Below are positions 29,566 to 36,736 of a stretch of DNA of 64,000 nucleotides, one piece after another. The notes beneath the pieces were generated by a model. It did not search any database. It was not told the origin of the DNA and was given only the letters and a program-made list of their open reading frames with translations. The position numbers and the translations under genes were made by a program. Positions within the stretch are counted from its first letter, which is position 1; each line of letters starts with the position of its first letter. The stretch is from Rugamonas rubra (GTDB lineage: Bacteria; Pseudomonadota; Gammaproteobacteria; Burkholderiales; Burkholderiaceae_D), in NCBI RefSeq assembly GCF_900114705.1, contig NZ_FOTW01000018.1, positions 107,892-171,891 on the forward strand, in the 5' to 3' direction.

Positions 29566-30156
29566 ATGAACCGCACCGCAGAAATCACGCGCAACACCAA
29601 CGAGACGCAAATCCGCGTCGCGATCAACCTCGACGGCACGGGCCAGCAAAAGCTCAACACCGGCGTGCCCTTCCTCGACCACATGCTGGACCAGATCGCC
29701 CGCCACGGCTTGATCGACCTCGACATCGAGGCCAGCGGCGACACCCACATCGACAACCACCACACGGTGGAGGACGTCGGCATCACGCTGGGCATGGCGG
29801 TGGCGCAGGCGATCGGCGACAAGAAGGGCATCCGCCGCTACGGCCACGCCTACGTGCCGCTCGACGAGGCGCTGTCGCGCGTGGTGATCGACTTCTCCGG
29901 CCGCCCCGGCATCGAATACCACATCCCCTTCACCCGGGCGATGATCGGCGGCTTCGACGTCGACCTGACGCTGGAGTTCTTCCGCGGCTTCGTCAACCAC
30001 GCGCTGGTGAGCTTGCATATCGACAACTTGCGCGGCACCAACGCCCACCACCAGTGCGAGACGGTGTTCAAGGCCTTCGGCCGCGCGCTGCGCATGGCCA
30101 GCGAGCGCGACGAGCGCGCCGCCGGCACCATCCCGTCCACCAAGGGCAGTCTGTGA
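29566..30156 (+). CDS. hisB: Imidazoleglycerol-phosphate dehydratase
   Basis: The ATG at 29566 gives 196 residues beginning MNRTAEITRNTNETQIRVAI. The metal-binding histidine motifs of the family are visible (FLDHMLDQIARHG, DNHHTVEDVGI, then NAHHQCETVFKAFGRALRMA). It is the monofunctional dehydratase, without the phosphatase domain of enteric HisB, so histidinol phosphatase must be encoded elsewhere. Confidence 0.95.
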   Translation: MNRTAEITRNTNETQIRVAINLDGTGQQKLNTGVPFLDHMLDQIARHGLIDLDIEASGDTHIDNHHTVEDVGITLGMAVAQAIGDKKGIRRYGHAYVPLDEALSRVVIDFSGRPGIEYHIPFTRAMIGGFDVDLTLEFFRGFVNHALVSLHIDNLRGTNAHHQCETVFKAFGRALRMASERDERAAGTIPSTKGSL

Positions 30157-30210
30157 TCTCCACGGCGCGGCCCACGGGCGCCGCGCCGACCTTTTCGCTT
30201 GAATGGCAAA

Positions 30211-30849
30211 ATGAATAAAATTGTTGTGGTTGACTATGGCATGGGCAATCTGCGCTCGGTGGCGCAGGCCCTGCGCGCCGTCGCGCCCGAGGCCGACGTG
30301 CTGATCTCCGGCGAGGTGGCCGACATCGAGGCGGCCGACCGTATCGTGCTGCCCGGCCAGGGCGCCATGCCGGACTGCATGCGCAGCCTGCGCGAATCGG
30401 GCGTGCTGGAGGCGCTGTTGAAGGCGGCCGCCAGCAAGCCCTTGATGGGCGTGTGCATCGGCGAGCAGATGTTGTTCGACGTCAGCGAGGAGGGCGACGC
30501 CGCCGGCCTCGGCCTGCTGCCCGGCAAGGTGGTGCGCTTCCAGCTCGACGGCCAGTTGCAGGAGGACGGCTCGCGCTTCAAGGTGCCGCAGATGGGCTGG
30601 AACCAAGTCAAGCAAACGGCGTCTCATCCGATGTGGCAGGATATCCCGGACGACAGCTATTTCTACTTCGTGCACAGCTTCTACGTGCAACCGGAGCAGG
30701 CCGCCCACGTGGTCGGCCAAACCGTCTACGGCGCGCCGTTTTGCAGCGCCGTGGCGCGCGACAACATCTTCGCCACCCAGTTCCACCCGGAGAAGAGCGC
30801 CAAGGCCGGCCTCCAGCTGTACAAGAATTTCGTCCACTGGAAGCCTTGA
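30211..30849 (+). CDS. hisH: Imidazole glycerol phosphate synthase, glutaminase subunit
   Basis: Start chosen at the ATG at 30211 (MNKIVVVDYGMGNLRSV), which matches the family; an in-frame TTG four codons earlier is less likely. A 212-residue class I amidotransferase with nucleophile Cys82 (MGVCIGEQMLF) and His/Glu in ATQFHPEKS. It releases ammonia from glutamine for HisF. Confidence 0.95.
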   Translation: MNKIVVVDYGMGNLRSVAQALRAVAPEADVLISGEVADIEAADRIVLPGQGAMPDCMRSLRESGVLEALLKAAASKPLMGVCIGEQMLFDVSEEGDAAGLGLLPGKVVRFQLDGQLQEDGSRFKVPQMGWNQVKQTASHPMWQDIPDDSYFYFVHSFYVQPEQAAHVVGQTVYGAPFCSAVARDNIFATQFHPEKSAKAGLQLYKNFVHWKP

Positions 30850-30923
30850 TTTTTTGCCGCCGCTGCCGCATCGTTAAACCGCATTCCAACCCGAACCTGA
30901 ACTTCTAACCCATTACACCGACC

Positions 30924-31712
30924 ATGCTGCTCATTCCTGCCATCGACCTCAAAGACGGTCACTGCGTTCGCCTCAAACAGGGCGATATGGAACTCGCCAC
31001 CGTTTTCTCCGACAACCCGGCCGACATGGCCCTGCACTGGCTCAAGCAGGGCGCCCGCCGCCTGCATCTGGTCGACTTGAACGGCGCCTTCGCCGGCAAG
31101 CCGAAGAACGAGGCCGCCGTCAAGGCGATCCTGAAGGTGGTGCGTGAGTTCGCCGAAGAGAACGGCATCGACGAGATTCCGGTGCAACTGGGTGGCGGCA
31201 TCCGCGACCTCGACACCATCGAGCGCTATCTGGACGCCGGCATCACCTACATCATCATCGGCACGGCCGCCGTCAAGGAGCCGGGCTTCCTGCACGACGC
31301 CTGCGGCGCCTTCCCCGGCCACATCATCGTCGGCCTGGACGCCAAGGACGGCAAGGTCGCCACCGATGGCTGGAGCAAGATGTCCGGCCACGAGGTGATC
31401 GACCTGGCGCGCAAGTTCGAGGCCTACGGCGTCGAAGCTATCATCTACACCGACATCGGGCGCGACGGCATGATGGGCGGCGTCAACATCGAGGCCACCG
31501 TCAAGCTGGCCCAGGCCGTCAAGATCCCCGTCATCGCCTCCGGCGGCCTGCACAACCTGGCCGACGTCGAAGCGCTGTGCGCGGTGCAGGACGAGGGCAT
31601 CGAGGGCGTCATCTGCGGCCGCTCGATCTACGAGGGCACGCTGGACCTGAACTCGGCCCAGCTGCGCGCCGACGAGCTCAGCGGCGACCTCGACGAGGAA
31701 GTCGCCGAGTAG
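30924..31712 (+). CDS. hisA: ProFAR isomerase
   Basis: A 262-residue TIM barrel starting MLLIPAIDLKDGHCVRLKQG with the catalytic Asp8. The second catalytic Asp is in YTDIGRDGMMGG. Phosphate-binding loops LGGGIRD and ASGGL are present. It performs the Amadori isomerisation in histidine synthesis. The last ~15 residues are an acidic tail. Confidence 0.95.
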   Translation: MLLIPAIDLKDGHCVRLKQGDMELATVFSDNPADMALHWLKQGARRLHLVDLNGAFAGKPKNEAAVKAILKVVREFAEENGIDEIPVQLGGGIRDLDTIERYLDAGITYIIIGTAAVKEPGFLHDACGAFPGHIIVGLDAKDGKVATDGWSKMSGHEVIDLARKFEAYGVEAIIYTDIGRDGMMGGVNIEATVKLAQAVKIPVIASGGLHNLADVEALCAVQDEGIEGVICGRSIYEGTLDLNSAQLRADELSGDLDEEVAE

Positions 31713-31837
31713 CACGCGGCCCCGGCGCAAGCGGCAGCACCCAGGCGCGGGCCGGCGCGCGGATCGAGCACGATCCGCCGCCGCCGCCGCGCTCCATCAA
31801 GGCGAACACAAGGCTTCACAGGCCGACAGGTACCATC

Positions 31838-32599
31838 ATGCTTGCAAAACGAATCATCCCCTGCCTCGACGTGACCAACGGCCGCGTCGTCAAAGGCGTC
31901 AACTTCACCGAACTGCGCGACGCCGGCGACCCGGTCGAGATCGCCCGCCGCTACGACGAGCAGGGCGCCGACGAGATCACCTTCCTCGACATCACCGCCA
32001 CCAGCGACGAGCGCGACCTGATCCTGCACATCATCGAGGCGGTCGCCTCGCAGGTGTTCATTCCGCTGACGGTGGGCGGCGGCGTGCGCGCCGTCGAGGA
32101 CGTGCGCCGCCTGCTCAACGCCGGCGCCGACAAGGTCAGCATGAACTCCTCGGCGGTGAGCAACCCGCAACTGGTGTTCGACGCCTCGCAGAAGCACGGC
32201 TCGCAGTGCATCGTGGTGGCGATCGACGCCAAGCAGACCGCGCCGGGCCGCTGGCAGGTGTTCACCCACGGCGGCCGCAAGGCCACCGGCCTCGACGCCA
32301 TCGAGTGGGCGAAAAAGATGGAGCGGCTGGGCGCCGGCGAGATCCTGCTGACCAGCATGGACCGCGACGGCACCAAGATCGGCTTCGACCTGGGCCTGAC
32401 GCGCGGCGTCTCCGACGCGGTCGGCATTCCGGTGATCGCCTCGGGCGGCGTCGGCGGCCTGCAGGACCTGGCCGACGGCATCAAGCTGGGCCGCGCCGAC
32501 GCGGTGCTGGCCGCCAGCATCTTCCACTATGGCCAGCACACGGTGCAGGAGGCCAAGCGCTTCATGGCCGCCCAGGGCATACCGATGCGCCTGGACTGA
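31838..32599 (+). CDS. hisF: Imidazole glycerol phosphate synthase, cyclase subunit
   Basis: The ATG at 31838 gives 253 residues starting MLAKRIIPCLDVTNGRVVKG (catalytic Asp11). The second catalytic Asp is in LLTSMDRDGTKIG. It condenses PRFAR with ammonia from HisH to form imidazole glycerol phosphate and AICAR. A 125-nt GC-rich gap separates it from hisA, the longest gap inside the his block apart from the methyltransferase insertion; I see no gene in it. Confidence 0.95.
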   Translation: MLAKRIIPCLDVTNGRVVKGVNFTELRDAGDPVEIARRYDEQGADEITFLDITATSDERDLILHIIEAVASQVFIPLTVGGGVRAVEDVRRLLNAGADKVSMNSSAVSNPQLVFDASQKHGSQCIVVAIDAKQTAPGRWQVFTHGGRKATGLDAIEWAKKMERLGAGEILLTSMDRDGTKIGFDLGLTRGVSDAVGIPVIASGGVGGLQDLADGIKLGRADAVLAASIFHYGQHTVQEAKRFMAAQGIPMRLD

Positions 32600-32622
32600 G
32601 CACGGACACACAGGAAAGAACG

Positions 32623-33075
32623 ATGTTGAATTCCCCAAGCCTCGCCAAGGCCAAATGGTTGAAAAAAATTAAGTGGGACGAGCACGGCCTGGTGCCGGTG
32701 ATCGCCCAGGAAGCGGGCAGCAACGACGTGCTGATGTTCGCCTGGATGAACCGCGACGCGCTGGCCAAGACGGTCGAGCTGGGCGAGGCGGTGTACTGGA
32801 GCCGCTCGCGCAAGAAGCTGTGGCACAAGGGTGAGGAGTCCGGCCACACGCAGAAGGTGCTGGAGATCCGCCTCGACTGCGACGAGGACGTGGTGCTGCT
32901 GAAGATAGCCCAGCACGGCGGCATCGCCTGCCACACCGGGCGCCATTCCTGCTTCTTCCAGAAGTTCGAGGGCGACGCCGACGAGGGCGACTGGCAGGTC
33001 GTCGAGCCCGTGCTCAAGGACCCGGCCGAGATGTACCCGCAACCGACCAAACCGAACAAGATGAAACCGACATGA
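32623..33075 (+). CDS. hisI: Phosphoribosyl-AMP cyclohydrolase
   Basis: The ATG at 32623 follows AGGAAAG and gives 150 residues. The family signature is intact: WMNRDALAKTVELGEAVYWS, then SGHTQKVLEIRLDCDED and the zinc site HTGRHSCFF. It is the stand-alone cyclohydrolase, with the pyrophosphatase encoded separately by hisE; the two genes overlap by four bases (ATGA). Confidence 0.95.
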   Translation: MLNSPSLAKAKWLKKIKWDEHGLVPVIAQEAGSNDVLMFAWMNRDALAKTVELGEAVYWSRSRKKLWHKGEESGHTQKVLEIRLDCDEDVVLLKIAQHGGIACHTGRHSCFFQKFEGDADEGDWQVVEPVLKDPAEMYPQPTKPNKMKPT

Positions 33076-33446
33076 GCACAATTTTAGACCGCCTGGCCGA
33101 GATCATCGAGTCGCGCAAGCTGGCCAACGGCGGCGACCCGGCCACCTCCTACGTTTCGCGCCTGTTCGCCAAGGGCGACGACGCGATCCTGAAAAAGATC
33201 GGCGAGGAGGCCACCGAGACGGTGATGGCGGCCAAGGACGCCCGCGTCGACGGCGACAACGCCAAGGTGCTGTACGAATGCGCCGACCTGTGGTTCCATT
33301 CGCTGGTGATGCTGGCGCAGTTCGACCTGAGCCCGCAGCAGGTGCTCGACGAGCTGGCGCGGCGCGAGGGCCTGTCCGGCCTGGAGGAAAAGGCGGCGCG
33401 CAAGGACGAGCTGCGCGACGCGGCCGAAACCCAAAAACATGACTAG
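33072..33446 (+). CDS. hisE: Phosphoribosyl-ATP pyrophosphatase
   Basis: A 124-residue all-alpha MazG-like pyrophosphatase: SYVSRLFAKGDDAILKKIGE, then EATETVMAAKD and ECADLWFH. It removes pyrophosphate from phosphoribosyl-ATP, the second step of the pathway. It overlaps hisI at its start. Confidence 0.94.
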   Translation: MSTILDRLAEIIESRKLANGGDPATSYVSRLFAKGDDAILKKIGEEATETVMAAKDARVDGDNAKVLYECADLWFHSLVMLAQFDLSPQQVLDELARREGLSGLEEKAARKDELRDAAETQKHD

Positions 33447-33456
33447 TGGAGCCTTT

Positions 33457-33828
33457 GTGGAAAACTGCCTTTTTTGTAAGATCGCCGCCAAACAAATCCC
33501 CTCGAGCATCGTCTACGAGGACGAGGACCTGCTGGCCTTCAAGGACATCAACCCGGCCGCGCCGGTGCACCTGCTGGTGATCCCCAAGCAGCACCTGGCC
33601 ACCCTGTCGGACTGCAACGCCAGCCACGCCCCGCTGCTGGGCAAGATGCTGGCGCTGGCGCCGCGCCTGGCCGAGGAGGCCGGCTGCGCCGTCAGCTACG
33701 ACGCCGACGGCGAACCGGGCGGCGGTTACAAAACGCTGATCAACAGTGGCCCGGACGGCGGCCAAGAGGTGTACCATCTGCACCTGCACGTGGTGGGCGG
33801 TCCGCGCCCCTGGCGCGGCATGCGCTGA
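33457..33828 (+). CDS. HIT family (HINT-like) nucleotide-binding protein
   Basis: The GTG at 33457 has GGAG five bases upstream and gives a protein starting MENCLFCKIAAKQIPS, the usual HINT N-terminus. An ATG at 33439, overlapping hisE, is an alternative without a ribosome-binding site. The active-site triad HLHLHVVGG is intact. HINT proteins are purine-nucleoside phosphoramidases. The gene lies between hisE and tatA in many betaproteobacteria and is probably co-transcribed with the his genes. Confidence 0.9.
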   Translation: MENCLFCKIAAKQIPSSIVYEDEDLLAFKDINPAAPVHLLVIPKQHLATLSDCNASHAPLLGKMLALAPRLAEEAGCAVSYDADGEPGGGYKTLINSGPDGGQEVYHLHLHVVGGPRPWRGMR

Positions 33829-33840
33829 GCCGGCGCCGGG

Positions 33841-33901
33841 CTGGATCTAGCCTGGATCTAGCCTGGATCTAGTCCTTTTGTCGGATGGCCTAGTCCTTTT
33901 G
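33841..33901. repeat. Short tandem repeats before tatA
   Basis: CTGGATCTAGC occurs three times in tandem (33841-33872, the last copy one base short) and CTAGTCCTTTTG occurs twice (33869-33880 and 33890-33901). No coding role is apparent; they may be slipped-strand duplications. Confidence 0.6.
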
Positions 33902-33943
33902 CATTATGGCAATATGACGGGCACATGACATGCGCGCTTCAAG

Positions 33944-33949
33944 TATACT
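33944..33949 (+). promoter_or_regulatory. Candidate -10 for tatABC
   Basis: TATACT lies about 70 bp upstream of tatA in a 188-nt gap, preceded by a weak -35 region. The gap suggests that tatABC may have its own promoter in addition to read-through from the his operon. Confidence 0.3.
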
Positions 33950-34016
33950 GTGCGGAGTAGTCTGCGTTGGGTTCAACCGAATTTTTTGGGCGTTACCGCC
34001 TTGCTAGGGGAAAATG

Positions 34017-34250
34017 ATGGGTTCAATGAGTATTTGGCACTGGTTGATCGTGCTGGTGGTGGTGATGTTGGTGTTCGGCACCAAGAAACTGGGCAACATG
34101 GGTTCCGACATCGGCAAGGCCGTCAAGGGCTTCAAGGACGGCGTCAAGGGCGACGAGGACAAGGCCGCTCCGGCCGCTGCCGCCGCGCCGTCGCAGGTGG
34201 CCGACAAGACCACCATCGACGTCGACGCGAAAGAGAAAAGCAAGCACTAA
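34017..34250 (+). CDS. tatA: Sec-independent translocase, TatA
   Basis: Of two adjacent ATGs (34014 and 34017) the second has better spacing from TAGGGG. A 77-residue protein with one N-terminal membrane helix (IWHWLIVLVVVMLVFG), the hinge TKKLGNMGSDIGKAVKGFK, and a charged tail. TatA oligomers form the pore for export of folded twin-arginine substrates. Confidence 0.95.
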   Translation: MGSMSIWHWLIVLVVVMLVFGTKKLGNMGSDIGKAVKGFKDGVKGDEDKAAPAAAAAPSQVADKTTIDVDAKEKSKH

Positions 34251-34293
34251 GCGGGCCGGGGCCACGGCCCCGTCCGGCTTTTGCTGACATCCT

Positions 34294-34788
34294 ATGATCG
34301 ATCTCGGTCTCTCCAAACTTGCCATCATCGGCGTCGTGGCGCTGGTCGTCATCGGACCGGAAAAGCTGCCCAAGGTGGCGCGCATGGCCGGCTCGCTGTA
34401 CGGCCGGGCGCAGCGCTACCTGAACGAGGTGAAATCCGAGGTCTCGCGCGAGATCGAACTGGAGGAGCTGAAAAACCTGCAGAAGGACGTGCAGGACGCC
34501 GCCCAGTCGATCAAGCAGGGCGTCGAGAGCTCGATCTCGGAGAACCTGGCCGAGGTGGAGAACGCCTGGCACGACAACCACCCGTCGGCGCAGCCGAGCA
34601 GCGCCAGCAGCGACGACCTGGCGCGCAAGGCGCGCGAGTTCCGCCGCAAGAAGCTGGTGCGCAGCTCGGCCGTTCCGGCCTGGTACAAGCAGCGCAACGG
34701 CGGCAAGATGCACGTCACCTCCGGCGCGGCGCGGGTCGCCCGTTTCCGTCCGCGCGGCAATTCCTTCCCTACCTCGTTCTTTAAATGA
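34294..34788 (+). CDS. tatB: Sec-independent translocase, TatB
   Basis: A 164-residue protein with the typical start MIDLGLSKLAIIGVVALVVI, the GPEKLP hinge and a long amphipathic helix (LNEVKSEVSREIELEELKNL). TatB binds TatC to form the signal-peptide receptor. It overlaps tatC by four bases. Confidence 0.95.
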   Translation: MIDLGLSKLAIIGVVALVVIGPEKLPKVARMAGSLYGRAQRYLNEVKSEVSREIELEELKNLQKDVQDAAQSIKQGVESSISENLAEVENAWHDNHPSAQPSSASSDDLARKAREFRRKKLVRSSAVPAWYKQRNGGKMHVTSGAARVARFRPRGNSFPTSFFK

Positions 34789-35540
34789 CTACACCTGCAG
34801 CAGGCGAAGAGACCTTTATCTCTCACCTGATCGAATTGCGCGACCGCCTGGTCAAGGCCTCGATCGGCATCGTGCTGGTGTGCGCCGGCCTGATGATCTG
34901 GCCGGGGCCATCGCGCATCTACGACATCATCGCCATGCCGATGATCGCCGCGCTGCCGGTCGGCTCGAAGATGATCGCCACCGGCGTCATCTCGCCCTTC
35001 CTGGTGCCGATGAAGGTGACCCTGGTGATCGCCTTCATCCTGGCCCTGCCGTGGGTGCTGTACCAGCTGTGGGCCTTCGTCGCGCCCGGCCTGTACACGC
35101 ACGAGAAACGCCTGGTCGCGCCGCTGGTGATCTCCTCGTCGGCGCTGTTCATGGCCGGCGTGGCGTTCTGCTACTTCTTCGTGTTCGGCCGCGTGTTCAA
35201 GTTCATCAGCGAGTTCTCGCCGACCTCGATCTCCGTCACGCCGGACATTGAGAACTACCTCGACTTCGTCATGTCGATGTGCCTGGCCTTCGGCGCCACC
35301 TTCGAGGTGCCGGTGGTGGTGGTGATCCTGGTGCGCATGGGCTTGGTGTCCGTCGCCAAGCTCAAGGAGGTGCGGCCGTATGTGATCGTCGGCGCCTTCG
35401 TGGTGGCGGCCATCGTCACGCCGCCGGACATCGTCAGCCAGTTCGCGCTGGCGCTGCCGATGTGGATCTTGTTCGAGCTGGGCCTGTTGGTGGCGCCGGT
35501 CTTCGTCCGCGCCACCCAGGCGCCCGAGCAGGTCGAGTAA
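34785..35540 (+). CDS. tatC: Sec-independent translocase, TatC
   Basis: A 251-residue membrane protein with six predicted helices. Conserved elements are FISHLIELRDRLVKA at the N-terminus and FGATFEVPVVVVILVRMG. It recognises twin-arginine signal peptides. It completes the tatABC operon and is the last plus-strand gene of the long core block. Confidence 0.96.
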   Translation: MTTPAAGEETFISHLIELRDRLVKASIGIVLVCAGLMIWPGPSRIYDIIAMPMIAALPVGSKMIATGVISPFLVPMKVTLVIAFILALPWVLYQLWAFVAPGLYTHEKRLVAPLVISSSALFMAGVAFCYFFVFGRVFKFISEFSPTSISVTPDIENYLDFVMSMCLAFGATFEVPVVVVILVRMGLVSVAKLKEVRPYVIVGAFVVAAIVTPPDIVSQFALALPMWILFELGLLVAPVFVRATQAPEQVE

Positions 35541-35554
35541 CACGCTGTTTCTCC

Positions 35555-35591
35555 GGGGCCGCCGCGAGTATCGTCCTCGCCGCGCGGCCCC
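35555..35591. terminator. GC-rich hairpin between convergent tatC and the CsgG-family remnant
   Basis: GGGGCCGC (35555-35562) and GCGGCCCC (35584-35591) form a perfect outer stem, with additional CGAG/CTCG pairing inside. There is no T-tract. Its position between convergent genes suggests a bidirectional stop or mRNA 3' end. Confidence 0.5.
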
Positions 35592-35603
35592 CAGCTTCCC
35601 CGT

Positions 35604-36200
35604 TCAATTGGTTTTCAGCGTGCCGCCGTTGCCCAGGCCGCCGTCGACCGCCTGCGCCTGGTAGTTGCGCACCGACTTGACCAGCTGGTTGTAGGAATCC
35701 ATGAAGGAGGCGGCCAACACCTTGCCCTGCGGCGTGTTGCTGAAGCCGCCGCCGCCGGCGAAGCCGCCGCGGAAGAACGCCCCCATCGCGCCGAAGTCCC
35801 AGTTCTTGGCGCTGCCCTCGGCGGCGGCCAGCTGGATGCCGGAGCGGTTGTCGGTCAGCAGCAGCATGGTCGAGGCCTCGTTCGACCTGAGCGAGCCGGC
35901 CACCAGCGAGCCGATCGCGCCCAGCATGCCGCCGATGGCCGCGCCGCCGCCGCCGGTGCCGCGCGCGCTGAAGCTGATCGACGGCGTGACCGTGTAGTCG
36001 GCCGCCACCATTTGTCCCTTGCCCAGGTTGCTGGTCTTGCGCAGGTCGCCGCGCGCCATCAGTTCGCGCTCGCCCTGCATGTTGTTGAAGGCGCGGCCGC
36101 GCTCGACGATGACGAAGCAGTTCGACTGCTGCATGATCAGGCGCAGCAGCGGCACCGTGCTCTGCACATGGTATTCCTGCGCTGCGGGAAAGCCGAGCTG
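35604..36200 (-). pseudogene. CsgG/HfaB-family remnant lacking its 5' end
   Basis: The frame reads VQSTVPLLRLIMQQSNCFVI, then VERGRAFNN, GKGQMVAADYTVTPSI, a Gly-rich segment, and ends with a C-terminal helix. This resembles the C-terminal ~190 residues of curli-assembly CsgG-like proteins. Full-length members have a lipoprotein signal and another ~80-100 residues before this point; here the frame is cut by a TAG at 36201-36203. Only a GTG at 36167 could initiate, and it would yield a protein with no export signal. The TAG is the stop of the coiled-coil gene just upstream, in the same frame. Confidence 0.6.
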
Positions 36201-36572
36201 CTACAGCGCGATGAGCTTCTGCCGGGCAAATTCGAACTTTGCCCGTGCTTCTTGGCTGAATAGCTGAATACTAGTGGTCAGTTCTTGTCGGTCAAGCTCA
36301 CTGCCGAGGGCCAGCTTTTGCCGGCTTAGCTCAAGACTAGCGATCAGTTTTTGTAGGGCCTGCTCAATACTGTCGGTCAGTTCTTGTTTGACCGCTTCGA
36401 TACAGTGGGTCACATCCGCCTTGAGCAGGATGAGGTCGCCGGGTGCGACGACAGTGTTGGTGAGCGCGTCGCTGAGCGCATGGGCGTACGCCTCGGCGTG
36501 GCTGGGTGCAATGCCGGCCACTTCCAACCGTTTGGCGTATTTGAGTGTGTCGAATCGGATGGTCATGGTCAT
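36201..36572 (-). CDS. DUF1640-like coiled-coil protein
   Basis: A 123-residue protein starting MTMTIRFDTLKYAKRLEVAG, with AGGAG about eight bases before the ATG at 36572. Residues ~60-120 are a heptad-like coiled coil (for example ELTDSIEQALQKLIASLEL). This matches small bacterial DUF1640/CCDC90-type proteins, many of which end in a membrane helix; none is visible here. Function unknown. Its TAG stop directly adjoins, in frame, the CsgG-family remnant, so the 3' end of this gene may also have been altered by the deletion. Confidence 0.7.
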   Translation of the reverse strand: MTMTIRFDTLKYAKRLEVAGIAPSHAEAYAHALSDALTNTVVAPGDLILLKADVTHCIEAVKQELTDSIEQALQKLIASLELSRQKLALGSELDRQELTTSIQLFSQEARAKFEFARQKLIAL

Positions 36573-36664
36573 GTACGCTCCTGCAGTTAATCGTAGCAGA
36601 AAACCTATTCTGCGCCAGACCTGCCTCAATTGTGCGCAGGTGCCGATCCGAACGGCGCATGCGA

Positions 36665-36688
36665 AACGGGGCGCCTGAGCGCCCCGTT
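36665..36688 (-). terminator. Hairpin downstream of the DUF885 gene
   Basis: AACGGGGCGC and GCGCCCCGTT form a perfect 10-bp stem with a 4-nt loop about 50 nt past the DUF885 stop. There is only a short T-stretch, so termination strength is uncertain. Confidence 0.5.
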
Positions 36689-36736
36689 GCTGCTTGGCGG
36701 CGCGCCGTCGCGGCGCCCGCCAGATTTCCGCCGCGC

